Positions 24,951 through 32,879 of a stretch of DNA of 64,000 nucleotides are shown here, one piece after another (the first letter of the stretch is position 1; every line of letters begins with the position of its first letter). The stretch covers positions 4,898,001 to 4,962,000 of the forward strand of contig NZ_CP107780.1 of the NCBI RefSeq assembly GCF_036345175.1. The letters run 5' to 3'. The position numbers were made by a program, and so were the translations under genes. The stretch is from Streptomyces sp. NBC_00576 (GTDB lineage: Bacteria; Actinomycetota; Actinomycetes; Streptomycetales; Streptomycetaceae). The notes below the pieces were generated by a model, which saw nothing but the letters and a program-made list of their open reading frames with translations, made no database searches and was not told where the DNA came from.

Positions 24951-25370
24951 CTACGGCACGGACCCACGCTCCACGACCCACTCGACGGGCTGCCCGGTGA
25001 TCTCGGCGATGTGCTCGAAGTCGCCGTCATAGTGAAGCACCGTCACCCCGTGCCGCTCAGCCGTGGCAGCGATCAGCAGATCCGGGATGGACGCCTCGCG
25101 GTGCATACCCTTCTCCGCCAGAAGCCCCTGGACCTCGATAGCCCGAACGCCGATCTCATCGGTGAGAGGCAGCCACTCGAAACCCTTGCGGACCGACCGT
25201 CCCGCCGCATGCTCTTCCCCGTTACGGGCACTGAACAGGATCTCAAGGTCGACCACAGCGCACGTCGCCAGGAGCCCTCGCTGCACGAGCGGCATCAACA
25301 CAGCCCTGACCGACGGATTTCCGGTACGCGCCCACGCACTCTTGTCGACGAGATACCGCTCTACCGCCAC
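24951..25370 (-). CDS. vapC: PIN-domain toxin (VapC-like)
   Basis: The 139-residue PIN-domain protein carries the acidic residues of the family in order: YLVDKSAW (Asp), VVDLEILFS (Glu), SIPDLLIAATAERHG (Asp) and LHYDGDFEHI (Asp). VapC toxins are Mg2+-dependent RNases that usually cut tRNA or rRNA. The start overlaps the antitoxin gene by 10 bases, the usual VapBC arrangement. The RNA target cannot be inferred. The neighbourhood has a lower gene density and looks accessory. Confidence 0.92.
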   Translation of the reverse strand: MAVERYLVDKSAWARTGNPSVRAVLMPLVQRGLLATCAVVDLEILFSARNGEEHAAGRSVRKGFEWLPLTDEIGVRAIEVQGLLAEKGMHREASIPDLLIAATAERHGVTVLHYDGDFEHIAEITGQPVEWVVERGSVP

Positions 25371-25567
25371 GCTTTCGCCATCACTTCCGGATCGCCGAGA
25401 TCGCTGAAGACCCCGTCTTCCAGCATGTCCATGAACCGCTGCCGCTTCGCCGCCGCCACGAACTCCGCCAGGGCACCGTTTACCGTGGCTCGTTTGGTCG
25501 TAGTGCCCAGTATTTCCGCAGCCTCAGCAATGAGTGCATCGTCGAGGTCGATCATGGTACGCGACAT
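25361..25567 (-). CDS. vapB: VapB-family antitoxin
   Basis: ATG 25567 gives 68 residues: SRTMIDLDDALIAEAAEILGTTTKRATVNGALAEFVAAAKRQRFMDML, a VapB antitoxin with a ribbon-helix-helix-like N-terminus for DNA binding and a C-terminal toxin-neutralising tail. The ATG codon at 25565-25567 is preferred over an upstream frame. It is co-transcribed with and overlaps the PIN toxin gene. The complex is expected to repress its own promoter in the 153-base gap before the TPR gene. Confidence 0.9.
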   Translation of the reverse strand: MSRTMIDLDDALIAEAAEILGTTTKRATVNGALAEFVAAAKRQRFMDMLEDGVFSDLGDPEVMAKAWR

Positions 25568-25720
25568 AGCTTCCTCCAGACACACGATCTCCTCTCCTCA
25601 GTATGCACGGATTTCCCTGAAAGAGGTGTCTGAACCACTGCCGCTCGCGATCCGCCCTTCCGAACCGCAACCGTCGCGGGCGCTTCTTCGTCCTCTCGTT
25701 GACGACCAGGAGGGGGCCCT

Positions 25721-27472
25721 ATGGGACTGGTGCGCACGCTACTGCCCTTGCCACGGGCCGCGGCCCGGCTGACTCCCCGGCTGGGCGGGCCGCTGCTCGG
25801 CGCCGCGCTGATGCGCTGCCTCGCCCCCGGTTGGGTGCTGCTGCGGCCGTCGCCGCCCACGCTGCGACTCGCCTGGGCCGAGGAGGCCGTCGCCGTGTAC
25901 CGGGCGCTGGTCGAGACGGAGGACCCCCGTCCACGGCACCGCGGCCTTCTTGCCCGCTCCCTGACCCAGCACGCCACCGCGCTTCTCCTCGTCGGCCGCT
26001 ACGAAGAGGCGCTCACCGCGCTGGAGGCCGCGCGGGCCGTACCGGGCGCACGCTGGTCGCCGGCCCAGCAGGCCTCCGTGCTGCACCTTCGGGCGCAGGC
26101 GCAATTCGACGTGGGCCGGCTCGACGAGGCGCTGGCTTCGACCGGGGACTGCGTGACGGCGTACCGCGCGCTCATGCCCGCCCGCCGGGAGCGGGCACCG
26201 GCCCACCTGTCCGGTGCGCTGCGCACGTACGCGCTGGTGCTGGGCACCCTCGGACGTACGGAGGAGTCCGTGGCGGTCTACGAGGAGTGCACCGTAGCGC
26301 TGCGGGCCATGCCGCTGCGGAAGCTGGGACCCGTACTGCTGGTGCGGGCCCGCGTCCTGAGCGAACTCACCTCCGGGCTACGGCACTTGGGCCGGTACGA
26401 GGACGCCCTGACCGTCGGCCGGGAGGCACGTGAGGCAACCGGCGGCGCCCTCATGTGGGCCTTGCCCGACAGTGTGCGCCCGCTGCGCGTGCGGCTCCTC
26501 GTTGACCTGGCCCGCTGCCACCAGGCCGCCGGCGATCTGCCCACAGCGCGCACAACCGCAGGCGAGGCCGTCGCCGAGGCCCGCGCCCTGGCCGACCGGG
26601 ACAGGGCGGCCGGGGAGCAGTGGCTGACGGTGACGCTCAACTGTCTGGCGGACCTGCTCGGCGAACTGGAGGAACACGTCGAGGAGTTGGGCATCCTCCA
26701 GGAGCTGGTGGACCTGTGCTCCTCTCTCACCGCCGAGAATCCGGAGTTCTACGGCCCCCACCTCGCCGAACACCTGGAACGGCTGGCCGACTGCCACCGG
26801 GCGTCGGAAGACCACCGCTCCGCCGTACAGGTGACGGAGCGCAGTGCGACCGCCTACCGGCAGGCCGCGGACCGCGACCCCGACGCCTACGAGCCGCAAC
26901 TCGCCCGCGTCCTGGCCAACTTGAGCCTGCGCCGGTCGGACGACGGCGACGCCGACGGCGCGGTCACCGCCGCCCGCGAAGCGGTGGCCCTCACCCGGCG
27001 GCTGGCCGAGTCCGACTGGCAGACCTACCACGTCCTCACAGGCCGTCGTCTGCAGATCCTGGGCCGCGCCCTGCGCCGCAGCGGCGCTCACCCGGCGGCC
27101 GTCACCTGCTACGAGGAGGCGGAGTCGGTCCTGCAGGACGTGCGGGAAGGCGACGCCGCCGAAGCCGACCGGCAGGCATCCGCGCTCGCTGCGACCCGGT
27201 CCGGCCTGGCCATCACGCTCGACGCGGCGGCGCGGGCCCACCTGTCGGCCGACCGCCCCGCCGAGGCGGTCGCCACGCTGGGCTCCCTCCTCGCCCTCAC
27301 CCGCCGCACCGACCGGACCGACGTCCACGCCCGCTGCGTGACCGCGTTTGCCGATGCCCGAGCGGAGCACGGGGAGCCGGTCGTACAGGCCTGGGCGCAG
27401 GAGACGGGCGAGGGCTTCCCGACGTTCGTCTACCGATACCGGTTGCCCGGGAGCAGCGTCGTACAGCGATGA
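25721..27472 (+). CDS. tetratricopeptide-repeat protein
   Basis: The 583-residue protein consists mostly of paired helices with TPR spacing: AEEAVAVYRALVET, HATALLLVGRYEEALTALEAAR, AQAQFDVGRLDEALAS, ALVLGTLGRTEESVAVYEECTVALRAM and further units to the end. The first 40 residues are hydrophobic and Arg-rich (LLPLPRAAARLTPRLGGPLLGAAL). No catalytic domain or helix-turn-helix is visible, so it is a likely scaffold or partner-binding protein. GGAGG at 25710-25714 precedes ATG 25721 by six bases. Function is unknown. Confidence 0.85.
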   Translation: MGLVRTLLPLPRAAARLTPRLGGPLLGAALMRCLAPGWVLLRPSPPTLRLAWAEEAVAVYRALVETEDPRPRHRGLLARSLTQHATALLLVGRYEEALTALEAARAVPGARWSPAQQASVLHLRAQAQFDVGRLDEALASTGDCVTAYRALMPARRERAPAHLSGALRTYALVLGTLGRTEESVAVYEECTVALRAMPLRKLGPVLLVRARVLSELTSGLRHLGRYEDALTVGREAREATGGALMWALPDSVRPLRVRLLVDLARCHQAAGDLPTARTTAGEAVAEARALADRDRAAGEQWLTVTLNCLADLLGELEEHVEELGILQELVDLCSSLTAENPEFYGPHLAEHLERLADCHRASEDHRSAVQVTERSATAYRQAADRDPDAYEPQLARVLANLSLRRSDDGDADGAVTAAREAVALTRRLAESDWQTYHVLTGRRLQILGRALRRSGAHPAAVTCYEEAESVLQDVREGDAAEADRQASALAATRSGLAITLDAAARAHLSADRPAEAVATLGSLLALTRRTDRTDVHARCVTAFADARAEHGEPVVQAWAQETGEGFPTFVYRYRLPGSSVVQR

Positions 27473-27541
27473 GTTTCGGGGCCGCGTCCGGTCTATGGAT
27501 ACGAGGAGTACGCGAGCCCTCGGACACCCATAGGAGCTGTG

Positions 27542-28123
27542 ATGAGCACCGTGGTCATGCACAACGTCGTTTCTGTGGACGGTTTCATCGCCGACGCGGA
27601 CGACCAGGTCGGCCCCCTGTTCGACTGGTACTTCAACGGCGACACCCAGCTCGGCAAGGAGGGCGCGGGCTTCGAGATCTCCAAAGCGTCCGCCGAGTAC
27701 GTCAGGCCGATGTGGGCGAGCATCGGGGTGATCGTGGTCGGACGGCACCTGTTCGACATCACCAACGGCTGGGAAGGGTCACCGCCGGCCGGCGAACACG
27801 TGGTCGTCGTCTCGCACCGGCCCAGGCCCGACGGATGGCATCCCGAGGCGTCCTACTACTTCGTCGACGACGTCACGCAGGCGATCGCGAAGGCCAGGGA
27901 GCTCGCCGGGGAACGCATCGTCGCCGTGGCGGCGGGCGAGGTCGGCGGTCAGGCGTTCGCGCTGGGCCTGGTGGACGAGGTGGCGATGGACGTCGTACCC
28001 GTCGTGTTCGGCTCGGGGAAGCGGTACTTCGGATCGACGGAATCGCAGTACCTGCTGGAGGACCCGCACACGGTGATCCAGGGCGACCGGGTACTGCACC
28101 TGCGCTACCGGGTGAGCCGATGA
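27542..28123 (+). CDS. dihydrofolate-reductase / RibD C-terminal-fold protein
   Basis: The 193-residue protein starts STVVMHNVVSVDGFIADADD, the classic SxDG-ia start of the RibD-C/DHFR-like family, and contains GVIVVGRHLFD and VDEVAMDVVPVVFGSGKRYFG. Members are NADPH-binding reductases, or of unknown activity. GGAG at 27533-27536 supports ATG 27542 rather than GTG 27539. It is probably transcribed alone; the TPR gene ends 69 bases upstream. True DHFR activity is unlikely because FolA motifs are incomplete. Confidence 0.88.
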   Translation: MSTVVMHNVVSVDGFIADADDQVGPLFDWYFNGDTQLGKEGAGFEISKASAEYVRPMWASIGVIVVGRHLFDITNGWEGSPPAGEHVVVVSHRPRPDGWHPEASYYFVDDVTQAIAKARELAGERIVAVAAGEVGGQAFALGLVDEVAMDVVPVVFGSGKRYFGSTESQYLLEDPHTVIQGDRVLHLRYRVSR

Positions 28124-28305
28124 AGGACATCGAGAAGCAGCCCCCCGCAGGCAAGGTGCTCTGGCACTCCCCCTGATACCGCAAACCTTGATCCACACGA
28201 CCGGGTGAACCACGTCCCTCGTCCGGGGCAAAGGGGCAGATCAGCGGCCGGTGATCGTTAATGCTGCCGGTGTCCGCATCATTCCTTTTTGCCAGGAGAC
28301 CCTCC

Positions 28306-28596
28306 TTGAACGTCCGCCGCTTCCTGTCCACCACCCTCGCCGTCGTCGCCCCCCTGACCAGCGCCCTGGTGCTCGCGGTCGCCACACCCGCGGCCACCGC
28401 CGCCGCGAACCCCTGCGGGTTCTACGAGACGGGCAGCGACGCGTACTACAACCACTGCACGAGCGACGGCTCACGCATCATCATCGAGGTCGAGGTGTGG
28501 GGCCCGAACTACGAGAAGTGCGTGGCCCCCGGCGACACCTGGCTCGGCAGCAGCAGCAAGATCGACGGCGCGTTCTACACCGGCCGCCTCTGCTGA
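28306..28596 (+). CDS. small secreted four-cysteine protein
   Basis: TTG 28306 is the likely start because AGGAGA lies six bases upstream. The 96 residues begin with a clear signal peptide (NVRRFLSTTLAVVAPLTSALVLAVATPAATAAA) with cleavage near A-A-A/NP. The mature part is about 60 residues (NPCGFYETGSDAYYNHCTSDG ... GPNYEKCVAPGDTWLG ... GRLC) with four Cys that could form two disulfides, and several Tyr. It resembles small exported Streptomyces proteins of unknown role. A repeat of ACCTG units follows the stop. Confidence 0.7.
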   Translation: MNVRRFLSTTLAVVAPLTSALVLAVATPAATAAANPCGFYETGSDAYYNHCTSDGSRIIIEVEVWGPNYEKCVAPGDTWLGSSSKIDGAFYTGRLC

Positions 28597-28665
28597 CCTG
28601 ACCTGACCTGACCTCAGCTCACCTGATCCGGCCCGGCCTCGCCCGGGCCGGATCACCCGCTCGCC

Positions 28666-28869
28666 TCAAGGCAGCCGCCCCTCCCGGTTGACCCGCCGCA
28701 CCCGCGCCCGCAGCACATCCCCCGGCGCCGCCTCGCCCAACGCCTCCGGCGGGCAGTCCCACTCGCACCCGCCGCCCACGGGCCGCAGCTGCACGTACCC
28801 GCCCTCGCGCCCCATGACCTCCCCGATCCGCCCGTCGCGCACATCGAGGGCGTACGCCACCTCACGCAC
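28666..28869 (-). CDS. small hypothetical protein, second gene of a pair
   Basis: From GTG 28869 the 67-residue protein reads REVAYALDVRDGRIGEVMGREGGYVQLRPVGGGCEWDCPPEALGEAAPGDVLRARVRRVNREG. It is mostly predicted beta strands, like a small OB- or SH3-like domain, with one C-x3-C. The start overlaps the stop of the upstream gene by eight bases, so coupling is likely. It is commonly found beside XRE/DUF5753 regulators in actinobacteria as I recall, but its function is unknown. Confidence 0.75.
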   Translation of the reverse strand: MREVAYALDVRDGRIGEVMGREGGYVQLRPVGGGCEWDCPPEALGEAAPGDVLRARVRRVNREGRLP

Positions 28870-29095
28870 CCTCGTCGCCGCCCACGGCCACGCCCTCCAG
28901 TACGGCGACCAGCCGCGTCGCCGTACGGACGTTGCAGCGCCCGAGGACCACCAGCGCGAAGGGCTCGCCGCTCGCCCCGCTCACGGGGTCGACGCCCAGC
29001 GACGGCAGCGCCACGCCGACCTCTTTCAGCGCCGCCCGCAACCGCGCCACGATTTCCTCGGTCGGCTGTACCCGCCCGTTCGACAGCAGCTCCAT
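28862..29095 (-). CDS. small hypothetical protein, first gene of a pair
   Basis: ATG 29095 encodes 77 residues: MELLSNGRVQPTEEIVARLRAALKEVGVALPSLGVDPVSG ... FALVVLGRCNVRTATRLVAVLEGVA. It has a helix, then strand-helix pattern, with no catalytic motif. The pair with the 67-residue gene is divergent from the XRE regulator across a 117-base gap, so that regulator may control them. Role unknown. Confidence 0.75.
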   Translation of the reverse strand: MELLSNGRVQPTEEIVARLRAALKEVGVALPSLGVDPVSGASGEPFALVVLGRCNVRTATRLVAVLEGVAVGGDEGA

Positions 29096-29212
29096 CGCGC
29101 CTGTCCCTCTCCACTCTGAGTGTTGATGTTCTCCACACAGCGTGGCGAATAGGTGTCTAACCTGGCCAGAGGGGACAACCCAACAACGCCATGTGTGCGA
29201 CAGGGAGTTGCG

Positions 29213-30055
29213 ATGGCAGCACCGAAGGACCTCGACCCGTCCTCCTCACCCCGGGCCTTCCTGGGCGCCGAGTTGCGCCACGCCCGCGAGGCGGCGGGCC
29301 TGAGCCAGGACGAACTGGGCCGACCGCTATTCGTCAGCGGTTCGTTCATCGGCCAACTGGAGTCCGGGACAAGGCGGATGATGCACGATCTCGCCGTGCA
29401 GATAGACCAGATCCTGGGCACCAAGGACTTCTTCGAGCGCAACTGCGCCGCCCTCGCCAAGTCGAAGTACCCCGACCACTTCACGGAAGCGGCCGAGGCC
29501 GAGGAGATGGCTACGGCCATCAGGGAACACTCCCACCTCCTCATTCCCGGGTTGCTCCAGACAAAGGCGTACGCGGCGGCGGTGTTCCGTGCCTATAAGC
29601 CAACGGCTTCAGACGCCGAGATCGACGAAGACGTAGCCAGCCGCCTCGACCGCGCGCGCCTCCTCGACAACCCAACATCCCCGTTGTTGTGGTCGGTTCT
29701 GGACGAGGCGGTGCTCCGGAGGATGGTCGGCGGCGCAGCGGTGATGGCAGAAGCATTGCGGCACGTCGCGGCACTGATCCGGCAGCATCGGATCATCGTG
29801 CAGGTGCTGCCGTTCGGCGCCGGGGCTCACGCCTCGATGACCGGCTCTCTGAAGCTCATGGAGTTCGACGACGCACCGCCGCTCTCCTTCGTCGAGGGCC
29901 CGAACATGGGGAAGCTGCTGGACGACCCGGCTACGGTCGCCCGCCACACCCTCACGTTCAACCTCCTCCAGGCGGCGGCACTTTCGCCTCAGGATTCGCT
30001 GGCCCTCATCGAGTCGGTGGCGCAGGATTACGAACATGGAGAAGAGCACTCTTGA
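29213..30055 (+). CDS. XRE-family regulator with DUF5753 domain
   Basis: The 280-residue protein has an N-terminal helix-turn-helix (about residues 18-75: FLGAELRHAREAAGLSQDELGRPLFVSGSFIGQLESGTRRMM). The DUF5753 domain follows (LIPGLLQTKAYAAAVFRAYKP, RRMVGGAAVMAEALRHVAALI, VQVLPFGAGAHASMTGSL). These regulators always sit beside a DUF397 partner in Streptomyces, as here (20-base overlap). ATG 29213 has CAGGGAG upstream. Its DNA target is probably its own divergent promoter region, 29096-29212. Expression phase and role are unknown; some relatives (for example BldB-associated pairs) affect development. Confidence 0.9.
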   Translation: MAAPKDLDPSSSPRAFLGAELRHAREAAGLSQDELGRPLFVSGSFIGQLESGTRRMMHDLAVQIDQILGTKDFFERNCAALAKSKYPDHFTEAAEAEEMATAIREHSHLLIPGLLQTKAYAAAVFRAYKPTASDAEIDEDVASRLDRARLLDNPTSPLLWSVLDEAVLRRMVGGAAVMAEALRHVAALIRQHRIIVQVLPFGAGAHASMTGSLKLMEFDDAPPLSFVEGPNMGKLLDDPATVARHTLTFNLLQAAALSPQDSLALIESVAQDYEHGEEHS

Positions 30056-30302
30056 GCACGCCCTGAATACGGCCACCTGGCACAAGTCGACGTACAGCGG
30101 CGGCGAGGGCGGTAACTGCCTGGAGATCGCCCGCTGGCGCAAGTCGACGTACAGCGGCGGCGACGGCGGCAACTGCCTGGAAGTCTCCGACGGCCACCCT
30201 GCCCTCGTCCCCGTCCGTGACTCCAAGAACCCCCTGGGCCCGAAGCTCGCGTTCCGGGCGGAGGCGTGGACGGCGTTCGTCGCCGACCTCAAGCAGCAGT
30301 AG
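30036..30302 (+). CDS. DUF397 protein with internally duplicated motif
   Basis: The 88-residue DUF397 protein usually holds one W-x-KS-ySg--g-nCvEva motif. Here residues 15-33 (WHKSTYSGGEGGNCLEIAR) are followed by a second copy at 34 onward (WRKSTYSGGDGGNCLEVSD). The end, VPVRDSKNPLGPKLAFRAEAWTAFVADLK, is the normal C-terminus of the family (VRDSK-P-GP-L-F--aW-aFv). The start overlaps the XRE gene by 20 bases. DUF397 proteins pair with their XRE regulator, perhaps as antagonists, but the mechanism is uncertain. Confidence 0.92.
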   Translation: MEKSTLEHALNTATWHKSTYSGGEGGNCLEIARWRKSTYSGGDGGNCLEVSDGHPALVPVRDSKNPLGPKLAFRAEAWTAFVADLKQQ

Positions 30303-30368
30303 GGCTGTTGGCCCCGCCACCCGCTCCGAAGCTCAAGCGGCCAGCCCCGAGCCCTCTTTTTTAGGAAT

Positions 30369-30395
30369 GGGAGGCGGGCCTCAACCCGCCCTCCC
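30369..30395 (+). terminator. rho-independent-type hairpin after DUF397
   Basis: GGGAGGCGGG (30369-30378) pairs with CCCGCCCTCCC (30385-30395) with a bulge and a six-base loop, 67 bases after the DUF397 stop. A T-run (TTTTTT) lies immediately upstream rather than downstream. Confidence 0.55.
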
Positions 30396-30424
30396 ACCCC
30401 GCGTGTTGACTTGACGCGTTCGGC

Positions 30425-30454
30425 TTGCCACGCAGAGTCACGACGGGTTAGCGT
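30425..30454 (+). promoter_or_regulatory. candidate promoter for the HTH/Uma2 operon
   Basis: TTGCCA (30425-30430) and TAGCGT (30449-30454) are 18 bases apart, like vegetative Streptomyces promoters. A leader of about 85 bases would follow. Confidence 0.45.
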
Positions 30455-30474
30455 TCCGAGACAGCAAACAAAAC

Positions 30475-30511
30475 GACCCCAGTCAGATGCGGCTAACACC
30501 TGACAGGGGTC
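30475..30511 (+). promoter_or_regulatory. leader stem-loop upstream of HTH/zinc-ribbon gene
   Basis: GACCCC-A-GTCAG (30475-30486) pairs with CTGAC-A-GGGGTC (30500-30511), 11 base pairs with one A-A mismatch and a 13-base loop. It sits between the candidate promoter and the ribosome site AAAGGAAA before GTG 30547, so it could control the operon at the RNA level. Confidence 0.45.
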
Positions 30512-30546
30512 TGACCGTCGAGATCACACCGCTTAAAGGAAATCCC

Positions 30547-31422
30547 GTGGCTGAAGCCAAGTTTAGTGCTGCCGTCCTGCCCGCGCACGCGCCTCCGCCC
30601 CACCCGATGGCCAATCCGGGTTACGGCAAACGCGACGCCCCGGACCAACGCCCCCGCACGAACCACGACTTCGCGCATCTCCCGGCCCGCGAGGCAGCAG
30701 TCGCCGCGTACATCGACCGGTTGCCCGGCGGCGCCGACATCTCCGTAAAGACGCTGGCCAAGCACCTCCCGTACGGACAGTGCGCCCTCCGTACGACCCT
30801 CAACAACCTCCGGCAGGCGGGCCACCTGCGCCGGGGCCGCGAACACCTGACCGGCACCGGCAGCCAACTCTGGATCACCCGAACGTGGTTCACCCGCACG
30901 GCACGCGGCGACGACTGGTGGGCGGCGTTCACCCGGGGCGACGTACCGCAGGAGCAGGCAGAGGAACCGCACCGGCGTCCGACCCGTTCCCGCGCGTTCA
31001 TCCTGCTCGTCGCCCTCGGCCGTACCGCCCCCGCCCTTTCCCTGTCCGAGGCGGACTGTGCGGCGCTGGCTCCGCTGGTCGGGGAGTGGTTCGCGCGGGG
31101 AGCCAGCGACGAGGCCGTACTGCACGCCCTCACCAACGGGCTGCCGACGCCGGTCCACCACCCGGCCGGCCTGATCCGTCGCCGCCTGACCAGCAAAATC
31201 CCGCCGGAGCCCGCTGCCGTACGGCCGTCTCTGCGCGTGTTGGAGTGCGCGAAGTGCGGTGTGCCGGGCCGCCCGGAGGCCCTGCCTGGCGGCATCTGCG
31301 GCACCTGCCGGGGCGAGACCCCGCACCGTCCGGCCTCGCCCCTGCCCGCCTCCGCGATCCACTCCCGCGCAGCCGGTATCCGCGCCGAGATGTCCCGACG
31401 CCGCGAAGAGAGCCGTACATGA
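30547..31422 (+). CDS. helix-turn-helix protein with C-terminal zinc ribbon
   Basis: GTG 30547 (AAAGGAAA upstream) gives 291 residues. Residues 50-110 (AREAAVAAYIDRLPGGADISVKTLAKHLPYGQCALRTTLNNLRQAGHLRRGREHL) look like a winged helix. A middle helical part ends in IRRRLTSKIPP. The C-terminus has CAKCGVPGRPEALPGGICGTCRG, two CxxC knuckles of a zinc ribbon. It probably acts as a DNA-binding regulator or replication-initiator-like protein. It overlaps the first Uma2 gene (ATGA). Confidence 0.8.
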   Translation: MAEAKFSAAVLPAHAPPPHPMANPGYGKRDAPDQRPRTNHDFAHLPAREAAVAAYIDRLPGGADISVKTLAKHLPYGQCALRTTLNNLRQAGHLRRGREHLTGTGSQLWITRTWFTRTARGDDWWAAFTRGDVPQEQAEEPHRRPTRSRAFILLVALGRTAPALSLSEADCAALAPLVGEWFARGASDEAVLHALTNGLPTPVHHPAGLIRRRLTSKIPPEPAAVRPSLRVLECAKCGVPGRPEALPGGICGTCRGETPHRPASPLPASAIHSRAAGIRAEMSRRREESRT

Positions 31423-32012
31423 CCAGAACGCACCCGCACGTTCCGCAGATGCCGCTCGACGACTTCGAGGACCTGGCCCGTGGGGCACCCGAGACCGTCT
31501 GGCTGGAGTTCGTCCGGGGCAGGGTGGAGGTGAAACCGCGCCCGGTCGGTATGGACGGCGCGATCCTGATGTCCCTGCTGAGTCAGTTCACGTTGGAGGA
31601 CAGGCTCTGGGATGCGTATCCGTACACCGGGCTGTGCACAGAAGCCTCGCTGGCAGGCCGCTATCTGCCCGACGCCCTGTTCTTGCCGAGGGACCACCGT
31701 CCGGGCCTCAGCCACTGGGCAAGTCCGGACGATGTCTCGGCGGTCGTGGAAATCGTCCACCGCGCCTCGGGCAAAGACCATCGCGACCACGACGCAAAGC
31801 GCACCGGCTACGCGTCCGCCGCCATCCCCGTCCACATCCTCATCGACCGCGACGACAACACCATCACCGTCTTCAGCGAGCCCAAGGACGGTCACTACCA
31901 GCTGGTCGCCTCGTACCCCTGGGGAACGACCGTCCAACTCCCCGCTCCGGTGGACGTCGCGCTGAACACCGAGAGGCTCAAGAACTACATGGCGCGGAAC
32001 ACCGAGCCATGA
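31419..32012 (+). CDS. Uma2-family (DUF820) nuclease-like protein, copy 1
   Basis: The 197-residue protein shows the DUF820 layout: LDDFEDLARGAPETVWLEFVRGRVEVKP (N-terminal), YLPDALFLP (catalytic Asp), VVEIVH (Glu), and DHDAKRTGYASAAIPVHILIDR (Lys and core), then VFSEPKDGHYQ. The PD-(D/E)xK-type set appears complete. Uma2 proteins are abundant in actinobacteria and cyanobacteria, but their biological role is undefined. The start overlaps the stop of the HTH gene, so it is in one operon with it and with the second Uma2 gene. Confidence 0.9.
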   Translation: MTRTHPHVPQMPLDDFEDLARGAPETVWLEFVRGRVEVKPRPVGMDGAILMSLLSQFTLEDRLWDAYPYTGLCTEASLAGRYLPDALFLPRDHRPGLSHWASPDDVSAVVEIVHRASGKDHRDHDAKRTGYASAAIPVHILIDRDDNTITVFSEPKDGHYQLVASYPWGTTVQLPAPVDVALNTERLKNYMARNTEP

Positions 32013-32046
32013 CCGGGATTCCCGACCGACGCGAAAGGCAACACGT

Positions 32047-32787
32047 ATGACCGCTCCAACGGTCCGGAGGCACACAGCCGAGGCACCATGGTGGGAAGGA
32101 GGCGAGCCCACCATGACCTTTGGCACCAGGCGCCCGCAGATGTCCCGCGAGGACTTCGAAGAGCTGGCCGGTAAGGCCCCCGAGAACGTGCAGCTCGAAT
32201 TCCTCGATGGACGGCTGTACGTCAAGGGCGATCACATCGAGGTCGAGGACTTCGAAGAGCTCGCCCGCAGGGCCCCGGAGGGCGTCAAGCTCGAACTCAT
32301 CGACGGAAAGCTAGAGGTCAAGCCGTTGCCGGACAATCGCCACAGGGCCATCGTGGTGTGGCTCATTCGGCTGTTCATGCAACTGCGTCCCGAACTGGCC
32401 ATGTACCACGAACAGGATCTCAAGATCGGCGCCTACCGCAAAGGGAACGCCACCGCGGATGCCGCATTGGCGCCGTTGGATCACTTCATCGCCGAGGACA
32501 AGAACTGGGCCTCGCCGGACGGTGTCCTCATGGTCGTCGAAGTCACCTCCCACGACCGCGACACCGACCGACGAGACCGCATCAACAAGGCGCGCGGCTA
32601 CGCGGAGGCAGGCATCCCCGTGTACCTGCTGATCGACCGGGACAACCACACCCTGGTCGTGTACAGCGAGCCGAAGAACGGCTCCTACCAGCAGAACCCT
32701 TCGTACCCGTACGGAGCCGTGGTCGACCTCCCCGCACCCGTGAATGTCACCCTCAACACCGAGAAGCTCAAGGACTACGCCGACTGA
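32047..32787 (+). CDS. Uma2-family (DUF820) nuclease-like protein, copy 2, with duplicated N-terminal module
   Basis: The 246-residue protein contains two tandem versions of the entry module (SREDFEELAGKAPENVQLEFLDGRLYVKG, then EVEDFEELARRAPEGVKLELIDGKLEVKP) before one full DUF820 core (NATADAALAPLDHF, MVVEVTSHDRD, KARGYAEAGIPVYLLIDRDNHTLVVYSEP). It is thus longer than copy 1. ATG 32047 is used; ATG 32113 (GGAAGGAGG upstream) is an alternative start. It is 34 bases after copy 1 and most likely a tandem duplicate. Role unknown. Confidence 0.88.
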   Translation: MTAPTVRRHTAEAPWWEGGEPTMTFGTRRPQMSREDFEELAGKAPENVQLEFLDGRLYVKGDHIEVEDFEELARRAPEGVKLELIDGKLEVKPLPDNRHRAIVVWLIRLFMQLRPELAMYHEQDLKIGAYRKGNATADAALAPLDHFIAEDKNWASPDGVLMVVEVTSHDRDTDRRDRINKARGYAEAGIPVYLLIDRDNHTLVVYSEPKNGSYQQNPSYPYGAVVDLPAPVNVTLNTEKLKDYAD

Positions 32788-32821
32788 GCCTCGGCCGACA
32801 CCCCACGGCCCGAAATCCAGA

Positions 32822-32846
32822 GGGCGGCCCCGAGAAGGAGCCGCCC
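32822..32846. terminator. bidirectional terminator hairpin
   Basis: GGGCGGC (32822-32828) pairs with GCCGCCC (32840-32846), between the convergent Uma2 and Old Yellow Enzyme genes. Confidence 0.7.
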
Positions 32847-32879
32847 ACCATCAACCACACAACCGTGGCCCGACTCGGC

